DNA from: an uncultured Eubacteriales bacterium
GTDB taxonomy: Bacteria > Bacillota > Clostridia > Oscillospirales > Acutalibacteraceae
Reading direction: 5' to 3'
DNA: 64,000 bases
Assembly (NCBI GenBank): GCA_934457415.1
Contig: CAKSHM010000006.1
Coordinates: forward strand, 115,025-179,024
A program made the translations under genes and the position numbers. Below the pieces are notes generated by a model. That model ran no database searches. It was not told the DNA's origin and saw only the letters and a program-made list of their open reading frames with translations. Numbering within the stretch: the stretch's first letter is position 1; each line of letters begins with the position of its first letter. Positions 7,149-14,737 of the stretch are shown here, in pieces.

Positions 7149-7928
7149 ATGAGTGCTGTAATTATACCGGTTCTGTTTGTCACGGGAATAGGAATTATCG
7201 CAGGAATAGGACTTTCCTTAGCGACTGTGTTTTTCGGAGTTAAAACCGACGAAAAACAGGAAAAAATCAGGGAATGTCTCCCCGGAGCCAACTGCGGCTC
7301 ATGCGGATATTCCGGATGCGACGGATATGCCGCAGCGATAGCCTCGGGCGAAGCCTCACCCGATAAATGCACACCCGGCGGAAAAGAAACCGCCGAAAAG
7401 CTTTCCGAAATTTTAGGAGTTAAAATAACAGCCAAGCCGAAAGCGGCATTTATTGCCTGCGGAACAGGCTGCGAAAAAGCAAAGTCTTTATATGAGTATC
7501 AGGGAATAAAAAGCTGTCTTTCAGCGTCTCTTGTTTTAAACGGACCTAAGGCTTGCGTCTACGGATGCATTGGCTTCGGCGACTGCATTAAAGCTTGCAA
7601 TTTCGGCGCTATTACAATGGAAAACGGAAAGCCTGTGGTTTGTGAAGAGCTTTGCAGGGGCTGCGGAGAATGTCAGACGGTATGTCCTAAGTCTCTTATA
7701 GAGCTTGTCCCTCAAAAAGCCAAGGCACATGTTGCCTGCAAAAACAAAGATAAAGGGCCTAAGGTAGTAAAAAACTGCTCTGTTTCCTGCATTGGGTGCG
7801 GAGCCTGCGAAAGAGCATGCCGTTTCGGTGCAATCAAGGTTATCGATAATGTTGCGGTTATTGATTACGACAAATGCAAAAATTGCAAGGCATGCGTTAA
7901 GGCGTGCAGCCGGGAAGTAATCAAATAA
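7149..7928 (+). CDS. rnfB: Rnf complex ferredoxin-type subunit RnfB
   Basis: RnfB accepts electrons from reduced ferredoxin. The 259-residue protein starts with a membrane helix (3-30), followed by the 4Fe-4S domain ANCGSCGYSGCDGYA with a later Cys at KCTPGG. Then come four ferredoxin-like clusters: CVYGCIGFGDCIKAC, CRGCGECQTVC, CIGCGACERAC and CKNCKACVKAC. It closes the core operon. A TfoX-like gene begins two bases later and is probably co-transcribed. Confidence 0.97.
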   Translation: MSAVIIPVLFVTGIGIIAGIGLSLATVFFGVKTDEKQEKIRECLPGANCGSCGYSGCDGYAAAIASGEASPDKCTPGGKETAEKLSEILGVKITAKPKAAFIACGTGCEKAKSLYEYQGIKSCLSASLVLNGPKACVYGCIGFGDCIKACNFGAITMENGKPVVCEELCRGCGECQTVCPKSLIELVPQKAKAHVACKNKDKGPKVVKNCSVSCIGCGACERACRFGAIKVIDNVAVIDYDKCKNCKACVKACSREVIK

Positions 7929-7929
7929 T

Positions 7930-8247
7930 ATGGCAACAAGCAAGGATTATATAGATTTTGTTTTGGAGCAGGTCAAAGATTTCGGCGATGTAACGGCTCG
8001 CAAAATGTTCGGCGAATATATGGTTTATTTCTCATCAAAGCCGATTTTACTCGTTTGCGATAACACAGTATTTATAAAAATTCTGCCAGATACTTCAAAA
8101 ATAATGGAAAACGCCGAGCGCGGCTTTCCTTATGACGGGGCAAAGGAGCATTATATTCTCGATATCGAAAACAGAGAGCTTTTAGAAAAAATAATTCCTG
8201 TTTTAATTGAAATTACTCCCCTGCCGAAAAGAAAACGAAAAGCATAA
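7930..8247 (+). CDS. TfoX N-terminal domain protein
   Basis: The 105-residue protein matches the TfoX N-terminal domain (VTARKMFGEYMVYF, then LVCDNTVFIKI and a lysine/arginine tail). It lacks the C-terminal TfoX/Sxy domain that full-length competence regulators have, so a competence role should not be assumed. The start is two bases after the rnfB stop with only a weak GGGAAG upstream. Its link to Rnf may be no more than operon position. Confidence 0.8.
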   Translation: MATSKDYIDFVLEQVKDFGDVTARKMFGEYMVYFSSKPILLVCDNTVFIKILPDTSKIMENAERGFPYDGAKEHYILDIENRELLEKIIPVLIEITPLPKRKRKA

Positions 8248-8249
8248 AA

Positions 8250-8280
8250 AAGCGTGCAAGCCAAAAAGACTTGCACGCTT
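8250..8280. terminator. Terminator between the TfoX-like gene and ispH-S1
   Basis: An 11-bp stem (8250-8260 with 8270-8280) has a T-run on the minus-strand side (complement of AAAAA at 8245-8249), so it is strongest for the ispH-S1 operon. Confidence 0.85.
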
Positions 8281-8294
8281 CATTTATATTATTT

Positions 8295-10334
8295 TTATTC
8301 AGCAGTATTTTCTGTCTCTGCTGTTTCTTCGGCTGCGGGTTCCTCAGCCTTTACCTCTTCCGCTTCTGCTTCCTCAGCAGGGGCAAGCAAGGCACGGATA
8401 GAAAGGCTTACGCGCTTTTTCTCCTGATCAATTGCAATTATTTTAGCCTTAACCTCATCGCCTACGGAAAGCTCATCCTGCGGCTTCTCAACATGCTTAT
8501 CGGCAATCTGAGAAATATGAATAAGTCCGTCAACACCGGGGAGAATTCTTGCAAACGCACCGTAAGAAGTAATGCTTACTATCTTAACATCCGCAACATC
8601 GCCTACGGCAAACTTATTATTGAAAATGGTCCAAGGATTATCCTCTTCCTTCTTGTAGCCGAGAGAAATCTTTCTCTTCTCAGGGTCAAGAGCCTTGACA
8701 TATACTTCAACGGTATCGCCGACAGAAAGAACTTCGGCAGGATTTTTGATACGCTGCCAAGAAAGCTCGGAAATGTGAACCATTCCGTCAACGCCGCCGA
8801 TATCTACAAACGCGCCGTAAGAAGTAAGGGACTTAACAACGCCTGTAAATCTGTCGCCGACAGCTATATCAGCCCATACCTTATCCTCAGCTGCCTTACG
8901 CTGTTCACGGAGAACGCTGCGGATAGAGCCGACAGCTCTTCTGCCTCTTCCGATTTCAATAATCCTGAACTGTACCGTCTTGCCCTTTAAATCCTCGAGG
9001 GACTTATTTCGCGAAAGAGTTGCCTGAGAAGCAGGAATAAAGATACGGATATTGTCAGAATAAATCTGAACGCCGCCTTTGACAATGTCCTTAACGACTC
9101 CGGTAAGGATTTCTCCGGACTCTTTAGCGGCAACTATATTGTCCCAACCGGCAATAGCATCATAACGACGCTTTGAAAGCATTGCGGTTCCTTCCTGATC
9201 GTTGGTCTTCATAATGATAAGATCAAGCTTATCACCGACTTTTACTTCGTCCTCAAGCTTAACATTGGGGTCTAAAGAATATTCGTCAGCTGATATGTAG
9301 CCTGCAAGACCTCTTCCGATATCAACCTGAATTTCGGTCGGGCTAACTGCAAGAACAGTACCCGTTACCTTCTGATCCCCTGTTAAGTTGCTGAGCGAAG
9401 CTTCAAATGCTTCCTCATCTGTCATTTCTTCGAAGCTTTTTTGAACAGTTACATTTCCCTCCGTCTGTTCATCAACCGGTTGTAAAATTTCCGACATGGT
9501 TTTAATAACCTCCCTTATAATACCCGCGGGTGTGGATGCACCTGCGACGACTCCGACGCTTTCGCAGCCCGAAAAGAAATCCATCCGCAATTCTTCGGCG
9601 GTTTCAATCAAAACGGTTTTTTCGCAAACAGCACTGCATACATCATAAAGCTTTGATGTATTAGAGCTGTGCCTGCCGCCGATAACAACCATACAGTCAT
9701 TAACGCCCGCAAGTTTTTGCGCCTCGCTCTGACGCATCGAAGTAGCATTACATATTGTATCAAATATTTTCGCATTTGTACATAGTTTTTTTAAAAAAAT
9801 TTGAGCTTTTTCCCATTTTTTTGCGTTAAAAGTGGTCTGGCTGACCGCGGTAAGCGGTTTTTTTATAAGATTTTCATTGTTTTTGAAAATTTCTTCCAGT
9901 TCATTGAGAGATGAAAAAACAAAATAATCGCCTGTTATATGCCCGATTATTCCCTTGACCTCCTGATGCTCTTTATCTCCTGCAATCAGAATTGTATCTC
10001 CCAAATTACTTTTATCTTTTACGATTTTATGTATCTTCGCAACAAACGGGCAGGTTGCGTCGCAGACCTGCAATTCTAAACTCTTAGCCCGTTTATAAAT
10101 ATCCTCTCCCACTCCGTGAGAGCGGATAACAAGCGTATACCCCTCGGGGACCTCCTCTGGTCTTTCCACAACAATAACTCCCCTGCTCTTAAGTTCATTT
10201 ACAAGCTGGTCGTTATGAATAATCTGCCCTAATGTCGCAACCTTTTTATTTTCGGATAAAAGCCCGTAAACCGTCTGAACCGCTCGGTCAACCCCAAAGC
10301 AGAAGCCTGCGGTTTTCGCAAGAGTAATTCTCAT
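8295..10334 (-). CDS. ispH: IspH (HMBPP reductase) fused to S1 RNA-binding domains
   Basis: Residues 1 to about 285 are IspH, the last enzyme of the MEP isoprenoid pathway. The three cluster cysteines are visible as GFCFGV (Cys12), DATCPF (Cys95) and TICNATSMRQ (Cys195), along with SHGVG, SQTTF and SSNTSKL. Residues about 320-650 hold four S1 OB-fold repeats, the clearest being SYGAFVDIGGVDGMVHISEL and SYGAFARILPGVDGLIHIS. An Ala/Glu-rich tail ends the protein. This IspH-S1 fusion is known from many clostridia, where it may supply the ribosomal S1 function. It overlaps cmk by four bases, and cmk/S1 pairing is widespread in bacteria. Confidence 0.96.
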   Translation of the reverse strand: MRITLAKTAGFCFGVDRAVQTVYGLLSENKKVATLGQIIHNDQLVNELKSRGVIVVERPEEVPEGYTLVIRSHGVGEDIYKRAKSLELQVCDATCPFVAKIHKIVKDKSNLGDTILIAGDKEHQEVKGIIGHITGDYFVFSSLNELEEIFKNNENLIKKPLTAVSQTTFNAKKWEKAQIFLKKLCTNAKIFDTICNATSMRQSEAQKLAGVNDCMVVIGGRHSSNTSKLYDVCSAVCEKTVLIETAEELRMDFFSGCESVGVVAGASTPAGIIREVIKTMSEILQPVDEQTEGNVTVQKSFEEMTDEEAFEASLSNLTGDQKVTGTVLAVSPTEIQVDIGRGLAGYISADEYSLDPNVKLEDEVKVGDKLDLIIMKTNDQEGTAMLSKRRYDAIAGWDNIVAAKESGEILTGVVKDIVKGGVQIYSDNIRIFIPASQATLSRNKSLEDLKGKTVQFRIIEIGRGRRAVGSIRSVLREQRKAAEDKVWADIAVGDRFTGVVKSLTSYGAFVDIGGVDGMVHISELSWQRIKNPAEVLSVGDTVEVYVKALDPEKRKISLGYKKEEDNPWTIFNNKFAVGDVADVKIVSITSYGAFARILPGVDGLIHISQIADKHVEKPQDELSVGDEVKAKIIAIDQEKKRVSLSIRALLAPAEEAEAEEVKAEEPAAEETAETENTAE

Positions 10335-11005
10335 AATTCGGCTCCAAGCTTATCTTTTATGATTTTAACTACCATCTGTGTCGACTCTTCGAGATTATTT
10401 CCCGTGGTATCCGCAAGGATAGAATCCTCAGCAGGCTTTAAGGGAGCAATTTCTCTGTGTGAATCGTTATAATCCCTAGTCTTTATATCTTCTTCAATTT
10501 CGGAAAGCTCGACCTTCATTCCCTTTTCCGTAAGCTCTCTGTATCTTCTCAATGCTCTTTCACGAACAGAGGCTGTAAGAAAAATCTTGACCTGAGCGTT
10601 CGGCAAAACAACGGTACCTATATCTCTTCCGTCCATAATAACATTATTTTTCCTTGCAAGCTCCCTTTGCATTTCAAGTAAAAATGCCCTGACCTCCGGT
10701 TTTGAGGAAACGGCAGAAGCCATCATTGAAGCCTCAGGTGTACGGATAAGGGATGAAACATCCTTTCCGTCAAGATAAACATGCTGTTCGCCGTTTTCAA
10801 AGGCAATATCAATTTTTGTATTACTTAAAATACCGTCAATAGGCATATCGCTGTCTCGGTCATACCCGCAATTGCTGAATTTAAGGCCTATAGCTCTGTA
10901 AAGAGCGCCGGTATCAACATATATAAAGCCGAGCTTTTCGGCTGCGGCTTTAGCCACCGTGCTTTTGCCTGCTCCGGCAGGTCCGTCTATTGCTACAGAA
11001 ATCAT
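10331..11005 (-). CDS. cmk: (d)CMP kinase
   Basis: The 224-residue protein phosphorylates CMP and dCMP for nucleotide recycling. The P-loop GPAGAGKST (8-16), VDTGALYRA, MDGRDIGTVV and TRDYNDSHR are all typical. It is the second gene of a minus-strand run, six bases after the flavoprotein gene and overlapping ispH-S1 by four bases, so all three are probably co-transcribed. Confidence 0.97.
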   Translation of the reverse strand: MISVAIDGPAGAGKSTVAKAAAEKLGFIYVDTGALYRAIGLKFSNCGYDRDSDMPIDGILSNTKIDIAFENGEQHVYLDGKDVSSLIRTPEASMMASAVSSKPEVRAFLLEMQRELARKNNVIMDGRDIGTVVLPNAQVKIFLTASVRERALRRYRELTEKGMKVELSEIEEDIKTRDYNDSHREIAPLKPAEDSILADTTGNNLEESTQMVVKIIKDKLGAEL

Positions 11006-11011
11006 TTTAAA

Positions 11012-12253
11012 CTATTCTCCGTTCTCCGATATGCTTTTCCCTGCTAAATAACCTGTTGAAAAAGCTATCTGTAAATTAAAGCCGCCGGTTAAAGCGTCCA
11101 CATCTATTATTTCCCCGCAAAAGTATAAATTTTCAAATTTTTTTGATTGCATTGTTCCGGGATTTATTTCCTTTACATCTATTCCGCCCGAGGTTATTAT
11201 AGCCTCCTCTATAGGTCTTAAGCCTTCGACATGAAGCGTAAGATTTTTAAGTATAAGGCATAAATCCTGTCTTTCTTTTTTGCTTATCTGATTTAGCTTT
11301 GTTTTACCGTCAATATGAGAAAGCTTTATAATAACCGGAATAAGGCTCTTCGGAACAAGCTTTGATAAAGAATTTGAAAAATTAAGATTCGGCTCTGATG
11401 AAAAATCCCTTAAAATCCTTGCGTCAAGCATTTCGGGGGTTAAAGCAGGTTTTAAATCTATAACCGCCTTATAGCTTGCTCCCTTTTTTCTCATCTTTGC
11501 AGAGGCGCTGAGTACCAAAGGTCCGGAAATTCCGAAATGAGTAAACAAAAGCTCGCCCAATCCCTCAAAAACAGGCTTTTTTGACTCGTTTTCAAATACA
11601 GAAAGCTTTATATTTTTTAAAGTCAGCCCCGAAAGGTGAGAGCAAAAGCCTTCCCTGCACTCAAAAGGCACAAGCGACGGTAAAAGCTCAGTTACTTTTA
11701 TTCCAAGCTTTTGCGCCATTTTATATCCGTCTCCTGTCGAGCCGGTAAGCGGATAGGAAACTCCACCGGTTGCAAGGACGATATAATCGGCATTTATTTT
11801 TTCTCCGTTGCTTAAAACTGCTTCGTATACGATACCGTTTTCGGCTTTTATTTCTTTTACCGTTCCCTTAAGGATTTTACATTTCTCTTTTTTTACGGCA
11901 TTAACTAAAGCGTCCACAATATCCAAAGACTTATCGGAGACGGGAAAAACGCGGTTTCCTCTTTCGGTTTTTAAAGGTACTCCAAGCGTTTTAAAAAGCT
12001 CCATTGTATCAGAGCTTGAAAAGGAAGAAAAAGCCGAATACAAAAACTTTTCATTTTTTGTAACATTTTCAAGAAGTGTTCTTAAATCGCAGTTATTCGT
12101 TACATTGCATCTTCCCTTGCCCGTTATCATAAGCTTTCTTGCGGGGCGGTCGTTTTTCTCGATAAGGGTAACAGAAACATTTTTATTTTTTGCGGCAAAA
12201 TAAGCCGCAGTAAGCCCCGAAGCGCCTGCACCGATAACTATTGCATTTTTCAT
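11012..12253 (-). CDS. FAD-dependent oxidoreductase, BaiN/HI0933 family
   Basis: The 413-residue protein carries an N-terminal dinucleotide fold (GAGASGLTAAYFA), the family hallmark RKLMITGKGRCNVTN, the middle ATGGVSYPLTGSTGDGYK and the C-terminal CGEIIDVDALTGGFNLQIAFSTG. It fits HI0933/YhiN-like flavoproteins. One relative, BaiN, acts in bile acid dehydroxylation, but most members have no proven substrate, so no such role is claimed. It is the first gene of the run leading to cmk and ispH-S1. Confidence 0.9.
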   Translation of the reverse strand: MKNAIVIGAGASGLTAAYFAAKNKNVSVTLIEKNDRPARKLMITGKGRCNVTNNCDLRTLLENVTKNEKFLYSAFSSFSSSDTMELFKTLGVPLKTERGNRVFPVSDKSLDIVDALVNAVKKEKCKILKGTVKEIKAENGIVYEAVLSNGEKINADYIVLATGGVSYPLTGSTGDGYKMAQKLGIKVTELLPSLVPFECREGFCSHLSGLTLKNIKLSVFENESKKPVFEGLGELLFTHFGISGPLVLSASAKMRKKGASYKAVIDLKPALTPEMLDARILRDFSSEPNLNFSNSLSKLVPKSLIPVIIKLSHIDGKTKLNQISKKERQDLCLILKNLTLHVEGLRPIEEAIITSGGIDVKEINPGTMQSKKFENLYFCGEIIDVDALTGGFNLQIAFSTGYLAGKSISENGE

Positions 12254-12313
12254 TTCCCCACCTCTTTTTAACTTATATATTTTACTATATTTTTATATAA
12301 AAGTAAACAGCAA

Positions 12314-12599
12314 AAAACGGACAATTCAAATGTCCGTTTTTGAGCGTGTCGACTTTTTCGACACGCTCTTGGACGGGAATGCCGTTCGCTCGAAAATCAT
12401 AGATTTTCGGACTGCACTCTATCCCCGCCAATACCACCCCTGCGTTCTTGAAAAACCGCTTATTCGGCGGTTTTTCGCTTACAAAGTGTTTTTTCGCCGC
12501 ACCTGTCGCCGAAAAAACAAAATGCGGCGTAAACGCCGCAACACAACCTGATTTATTGTTATTGACAAACTAAAACGGACAATTCAAATGTCCGTTTTT
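12314..12599. repeat. Hairpin-rich non-coding element bounded by identical terminators
   Basis: The 28-bp sequence at 12314-12341 recurs exactly at 12572-12599. Each copy is itself a hairpin (ACGGACA/TGTCCGT) with T-tail. Between them lie 230 bp without a convincing ORF but with successive hairpins: 12342-12368 (11-bp stem GAGCGTGTCGA), one around 12389-12406, 12449-12475 (GAAAAACCGC arms), a pair near 12489-12520 with TTTTTCG/CGAAAAA arms, and GCGGCG/CGCCGC near 12523-12540. This accounts for the gap between the flavoprotein and the membrane-protein genes. It could be an insertion that duplicated a terminator, or a structured RNA. Confidence 0.7.
12572..12599 (-). terminator. Terminator of the DUF5685/J-domain operon
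   Basis: ACGGACA and TGTCCGT arms with A-run and T-run on either side lie immediately downstream of the minus-strand gene ending at 12604. The identical copy at 12314-12341 lies on the far side of the intervening element. Confidence 0.7.
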
Positions 12600-12603
12600 T
12601 AAT

Positions 12604-13134
12604 TCACATTTTAAATATTTTTTTGACTTTCGGATGGATTTTAAGCATATATACCGCCGCCAATCTCGAAAAGGTAACATCATAAACAACAAATACAACA
12701 TTTGCAAGCGCCCAGAAAACATATATCCCCCATTTCATCATATCCCCGACATCGTCAAACGAAACGCCGAAAAGTTTGGTAAGAAGAATATAATAAACCA
12801 AAGCACAGATATTGAAAGCGGCTGTTTTAAGAGCCCATTCCGCAAAACGGCTTCTTATACGCTCAATAAGCGCTTTAAGGATAGGATAAAATCCGAGAAA
12901 GCAGATATATAACAGCTTTGATTCGTTATCGGGATAAAAAGCCACAATAAGCGAGCTTACAAGATATGTTGCAAATGCAAATCCGTAATCGGTTTCTATA
13001 AGTGCGACTGCAACAAACAGTCCGGCAATTGCGGGAACCGCATAAGTTAAATACGGAAACAGTCCGAACAACATCATAACCGAGCTGAGCGCCGCCAGAA
13101 CCGCACAAAGGGTTAAACATTTTGTCTTTTTCAT
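12604..13134 (-). CDS. Hypothetical integral membrane protein, ECF S-component-like
   Basis: The 176-residue product has about five to six hydrophobic helices starting at residue 7 (CLTLCAVLAALSSVMMLFG) and a basic C-terminus (KIHPKVKKIFKM). The AALSS-type first helix and size are reminiscent of ECF transporter substrate-binding subunits, but no diagnostic motif was recognised. ATG 13132-13134 is chosen because the longer frame would overlap the J-domain gene. The three genes DUF5685, J-domain and this one are tightly packed and probably form one operon. Confidence 0.7.
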   Translation of the reverse strand: MKKTKCLTLCAVLAALSSVMMLFGLFPYLTYAVPAIAGLFVAVALIETDYGFAFATYLVSSLIVAFYPDNESKLLYICFLGFYPILKALIERIRSRFAEWALKTAAFNICALVYYILLTKLFGVSFDDVGDMMKWGIYVFWALANVVFVVYDVTFSRLAAVYMLKIHPKVKKIFKM

Positions 13135-13142
13135 AATTCTTT

Positions 13143-13754
13143 TCAGCAACAGGGTATAAGGTCTCCGCCCATACACTCGCAGCAGCAATCTGCGCATATA
13201 AGTCCCTGACAGACATCGCAGGCGTCGCAGCCTCCGCCGTAATTATGAGAGGCATAGGGATTGTTCTGCTGCCTGCCCATCTGCCTTTGCGCATTCGTAA
13301 CCGCACTGCGGTATTCCCCGTTTGACGGATCCATACGCGAAGCGGTTACAAAGCTTGTGTAGGCTTGGTCAAACCAGCCTCTTCTGTAAAGCACGGTACC
13401 GTTTAAGAAATACCACTCGGCATTCCGGTCGGTAGGAGAAACACCGTCTAAAAGCTCGAGCGCCTGTTCAAGCCTCCCCTGAGAAATAAGCGAACGGATT
13501 TCGGGAAAAGACGACTTACCCGAATAAGAAGAATTCGCGCCGCCGTTTTCATTTGTACCGTTAGACCTGCGGGAGTTCATAATCGAATCGTAAGCCTCGT
13601 TTATCTCCTGCATTTTTTCGCTTGCAAGGTCCGAAAGAGGGTTATCCGAATAATTATCGGGATGATACTTTTTCGCAAGATTTCTGTAAGCGTTTTTTAC
13701 TTCTTCATCGGTAGCGTCGGGCGATATGCCCAGCACCTCATAGGGATTTTTCAT
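13143..13754 (-). CDS. J-domain protein with TPR-like middle and Cys-rich tail
   Basis: The 203-residue protein starts with a J domain (YEVLGI..., HPD at 31-33), which in DnaJ-type proteins stimulates the ATPase of Hsp70/DnaK. Residues about 90-160 look like TPR-type helices (QALELLDGV, WYFLNGTVLYRRGWFDQAY). The last 28 residues contain ten cysteines in CDACDVCQGLICADCCCEC and PCC, unlike the classical DnaJ zinc finger. It overlaps the DUF5685 gene by 17 bases. The Cys tail may bind metal. This is not a canonical DnaJ. Confidence 0.85.
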   Translation of the reverse strand: MKNPYEVLGISPDATDEEVKNAYRNLAKKYHPDNYSDNPLSDLASEKMQEINEAYDSIMNSRRSNGTNENGGANSSYSGKSSFPEIRSLISQGRLEQALELLDGVSPTDRNAEWYFLNGTVLYRRGWFDQAYTSFVTASRMDPSNGEYRSAVTNAQRQMGRQQNNPYASHNYGGGCDACDVCQGLICADCCCECMGGDLIPCC

Positions 13755-14595
13755 TTTTTAGCTCCTTTAAATATACATCTTCAAGCCCGAGATAAATTAT
13801 ATTACCCAAAATCGGCTTGAACTTCTTTATTTCAAGCAATTCAAAAGCCTTTGCCGCCTCATTTATGCAAAAATAAATCTGCGGCTCGGTTTTTAAAACC
13901 GTATCTTTCTTTATATTGCCCTCTTTTACATATTTTTTTAAAACATTAAAGCTTCCGCTTTTAATATCCTTTTCAATATCACAGCCTGCGTCCATAATAT
14001 AAATATATCTGCCGAGGCAATAACCGAGTCTTTCTAAAACGCGCTTTTGCGAAGAATCGTCACTGCAAAGCGGAAGAAGTTTTGACAGCGCCTTTGCCGT
14101 CGGGTCGCAAACGCTGTCAAGCGTGCAGTTAACGTCGTTTTCGGCAATGTTCTGACTTTCGATATATTCCGCAACCGTTTTTTCGATAAGCGGGTATTTT
14201 TTCGCCGCTTTTTTATGAGCGCCGGAAAAAATCGGCTTTAAAAGCAAAAAGCCCAATTTTTTAAAACCCTTTTCATCCTTTATATTATCAAGGATTTTAT
14301 AATAAAGCATTATCATTGCCGCGGCGGCGGGCATATCTAATTCATCGGAGGATTTGCAGTAATTACATTTTTTAAAAGGATTAAAGGCGCAGCGCTTTCT
14401 TTCAAACGAAACACAACCGCTTTTAAGAGATATGTTAAGCAGGGAAAGAAAAGCAAAATCATAGCTTAATGTAAGTCTGGACAGAATACCGTAGCTTCTT
14501 CCGAGTTTTTTGCAAAGTGAACAATACACGGCTTTATAGGCCTCGAAATCCTTGATTTTAAGTTCTTCCTTTTTAACCCTTATATAGCCGAACAA
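13738..14595 (-). CDS. DUF5685 family protein
   Basis: The 285-residue protein begins MFGYIRVKKEELKIKDFEAY and contains YCSLCKKLGRSYGILSRLTL and a second cysteine group (RCAFNPFKKCNYC), the pattern I associate with DUF5685 proteins of clostridia. No function is established. The paired CxxC motifs may bind metal. It is the first gene of an operon with the J-domain protein and a membrane protein, so a shared maturation or membrane process is possible but unproven. Confidence 0.75.
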   Translation of the reverse strand: MFGYIRVKKEELKIKDFEAYKAVYCSLCKKLGRSYGILSRLTLSYDFAFLSLLNISLKSGCVSFERKRCAFNPFKKCNYCKSSDELDMPAAAAMIMLYYKILDNIKDEKGFKKLGFLLLKPIFSGAHKKAAKKYPLIEKTVAEYIESQNIAENDVNCTLDSVCDPTAKALSKLLPLCSDDSSQKRVLERLGYCLGRYIYIMDAGCDIEKDIKSGSFNVLKKYVKEGNIKKDTVLKTEPQIYFCINEAAKAFELLEIKKFKPILGNIIYLGLEDVYLKELKNEKSL

Positions 14596-14628
14596 CTTTC
14601 CCCCTCCTTTATTTGAATATTATCTTAC

Positions 14629-14642
14629 AACGAAAAAACGTT
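14629..14642. promoter_or_regulatory. Inverted repeat upstream of the sugar-transport operon
   Basis: AACG-AAAAAA-CGTT lies about 95 bases before the substrate-binding protein start, in the only intergenic gap of the operon. It could be an operator for a LacI-type regulator, but no regulator gene is nearby. Confidence 0.25.
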
Positions 14643-14737
14643 TTATTGGTGAATAGAGTGTAAATATTTATAAAGTTTGGTATTTTTTGAAAAATTTGAG
14701 GAACGATAATAAAAACAACTTCAGGGAGGAACCTCTA

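Noticed and set aside
7930..8247. Competence regulator TfoX/Sxy
   Set aside because: Only the N-terminal domain is present and no competence genes are nearby, so the regulatory role is not claimed.
8271..8990. Long plus-strand ORF opposite the S1 domains
   Set aside because: It is a shadow of the ispH-S1 gene on the other strand, with no RBS and no protein-like motifs.
11012..12253. Bile acid dehydroxylation enzyme BaiN
   Set aside because: The family match is real, but no other bai gene is in the window and most relatives have unrelated or unknown roles.
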